Shown: piece by piece, positions 63,607 through 64,000 of the stretch
How positions within the stretch are numbered: position 1 is the stretch's first letter
Layout: every line of letters starts with the position of its first letter
Assembly (NCBI RefSeq): GCF_947496725.1
Contig: NZ_CANMDS010000005.1
Span: forward strand, 124,001 to 188,000
Direction of reading: 5' to 3'
From: an uncultured Dokdonia sp.
Lineage (GTDB): Bacteria > Bacteroidota > Bacteroidia > Flavobacteriales > Flavobacteriaceae
Length of the DNA: 64,000 bases
Translations under genes and position numbers: made by a program
The notes under the pieces: model-generated
What the model saw: the letters and a program-made list of their open reading frames with translations, nothing else
Told to the model about the DNA's origin: nothing
Databases searched by the model: none

Positions 63607-64000
63607 ATGCGAAGTTTTTAAGAAGTAAAGAAAGTGAAGCTACAGAAATACCAGCTTCTTCATATTGCTGCTCTACCGTAGCGTGTTCTATAAAAGTATC
63701 GGGTATGCCTAAGATGGTAAGGGATCCTTTGTACGCTTTCGCGAAAGCGTAATCACCCACGCTACTACCTAGACCGCCTATTTTTGAACCATCTTCTACA
63801 GTAATGATATGCTCATAAGTGGTAAAAATAGTGTCTAGTAGCGCCTTGTCTAGCGGTTTTAAAAATCCCATATCATACACACTGCAACTTGCATTTACCT
63901 CGTTTACTGCGGCCAGTACATTTTTGAGAATGCTACCTAAAGTTATAACAGCAGTCTTCTTTCCTTTGATAACGTTGTAACCTTTACCTATAGATATTTC
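63605..64000 (-). CDS. dxs: 1-deoxy-D-xylulose-5-phosphate synthase, C-terminal part
   Basis: Partial, open at the right edge; the visible 131 residues are the transketolase C-terminal domain of DXS (first step of the MEP isoprenoid pathway). Key parts are SIGKGYNVIKGKK, TAVITLGSILKNV, YDMGFLKPLDKALLD and HIITVEDGSKIGGLGSSV, then GIPDTFIEH. The palindrome at 63735 is read as DYAFAKAYKG in a family-variable loop between the GGLGS motif and GIPD. The stop overlaps the edge of the terminator. Confidence 0.9.
   Translation of the reverse strand, partial: EISIGKGYNVIKGKKTAVITLGSILKNVLAAVNEVNASCSVYDMGFLKPLDKALLDTIFTTYEHIITVEDGSKIGGLGSSVGDYAFAKAYKGSLTILGIPDTFIEHATVEQQYEEAGISVASLSLLLKNFA
63735..63748. 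repeat. Dispersed palindrome, copy 20 (in dxs)
   Basis: Perfect 20-base form at 63732-63751; read as AFAKA in DXS. Confidence 0.95.

Noticed and set aside
2850-63748. The repeated palindrome as a CRISPR or REP array
   Set aside because: Copies are single, kilobases apart, with no constant spacers, and half lie within conserved genes.

Overview
The window reads as chromosomal DNA of a marine member of the Flavobacteriaceae (Bacteroidota). The evidence is the flavobacterial promoter form TTG-N19-21-TAnnTTTG, type IX secretion C-terminal sorting domains, DUF3078 and DUF2480 proteins beside a SUF cluster, a three-gene sdhCAB operon, TonB-dependent receptors, and low GC. The protein set and a very frequent palindrome recall Dokdonia/Krokinobacter, but the genus is an impression from memory, not a computed result. 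Almost all genes are core or household genes. I see no insertion sequence, prophage, CRISPR array or rRNA operon.

Layout. 1-4168: end of a two-component system, a MurG-like glycosyltransferase, trmB, a LysE-type exporter and an alkyltransferase-like protein. 4350-7177: a redox/Fe-S operon (Mrp ATPase, NifU-like scaffold, ferredoxin reductase, 2Fe-2S ferredoxin). 7207-9091: a phosphoesterase and two proline tRNAs flanking a small secreted protein. 9207-20334 (minus strand): a long SUF iron-sulfur cluster region (iscA, sufB, an MBL lipoprotein, a lipoprotein, sufC, sufD, a terminator, then sufS, META, GNAT, sufE, sufT, DUF2480, and two DUF3078 barrels). 20474-26837: a membrane-anchored hydrolase, and a TonB receptor with a TauE exporter and a ThuA lipoprotein. 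27190-33132 (minus): a five-gene operon joining an MbnP-like protein, its MauG/MbnH-like di-heme partner and three surface beta-propeller proteins. 33280-43325: thiL, hydrolase, brnQ, a lone ACT protein, aspartate kinase, aminopeptidase P and a large BNR-repeat protein. 43583-51577: sdhCAB and nrdBA, with a 750-base gap between them. 51652-59201: a probable phosphate-uptake region (PiT transporter, TonB receptor, beta-rich lipoprotein) with phased direct repeats in two control regions. 59429-64000: dgt, an M36 secreted protease and the end of dxs.

The strongest unexplained signal is a dispersed 14-base perfect palindrome, GCTTTCGCGAAAGC, present 20 times with two further degenerate forms. Seven copies extend to a perfect 20-base palindrome. 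Half of the copies lie between genes and half inside conserved genes, where they are read as AFAKA (8) or LSRKR (2). Neighbouring copies are never closer than about 1.6 kb, so they are more evenly spaced than chance predicts. This looks like a selected chromosomal site (nucleoid, segregation, DNA uptake or methylation related) rather than a mobile repeat.

Second-rank observations are the MbnP/MbnH propeller operon, putative Pho-box-like repeats around the phosphate genes, leaderless promoters at thiL and the glycosyltransferase, two small membrane proteins (19 and 50 aa) in apparent gaps, and a terminator embedded in the coding end of the opposing thuA gene.
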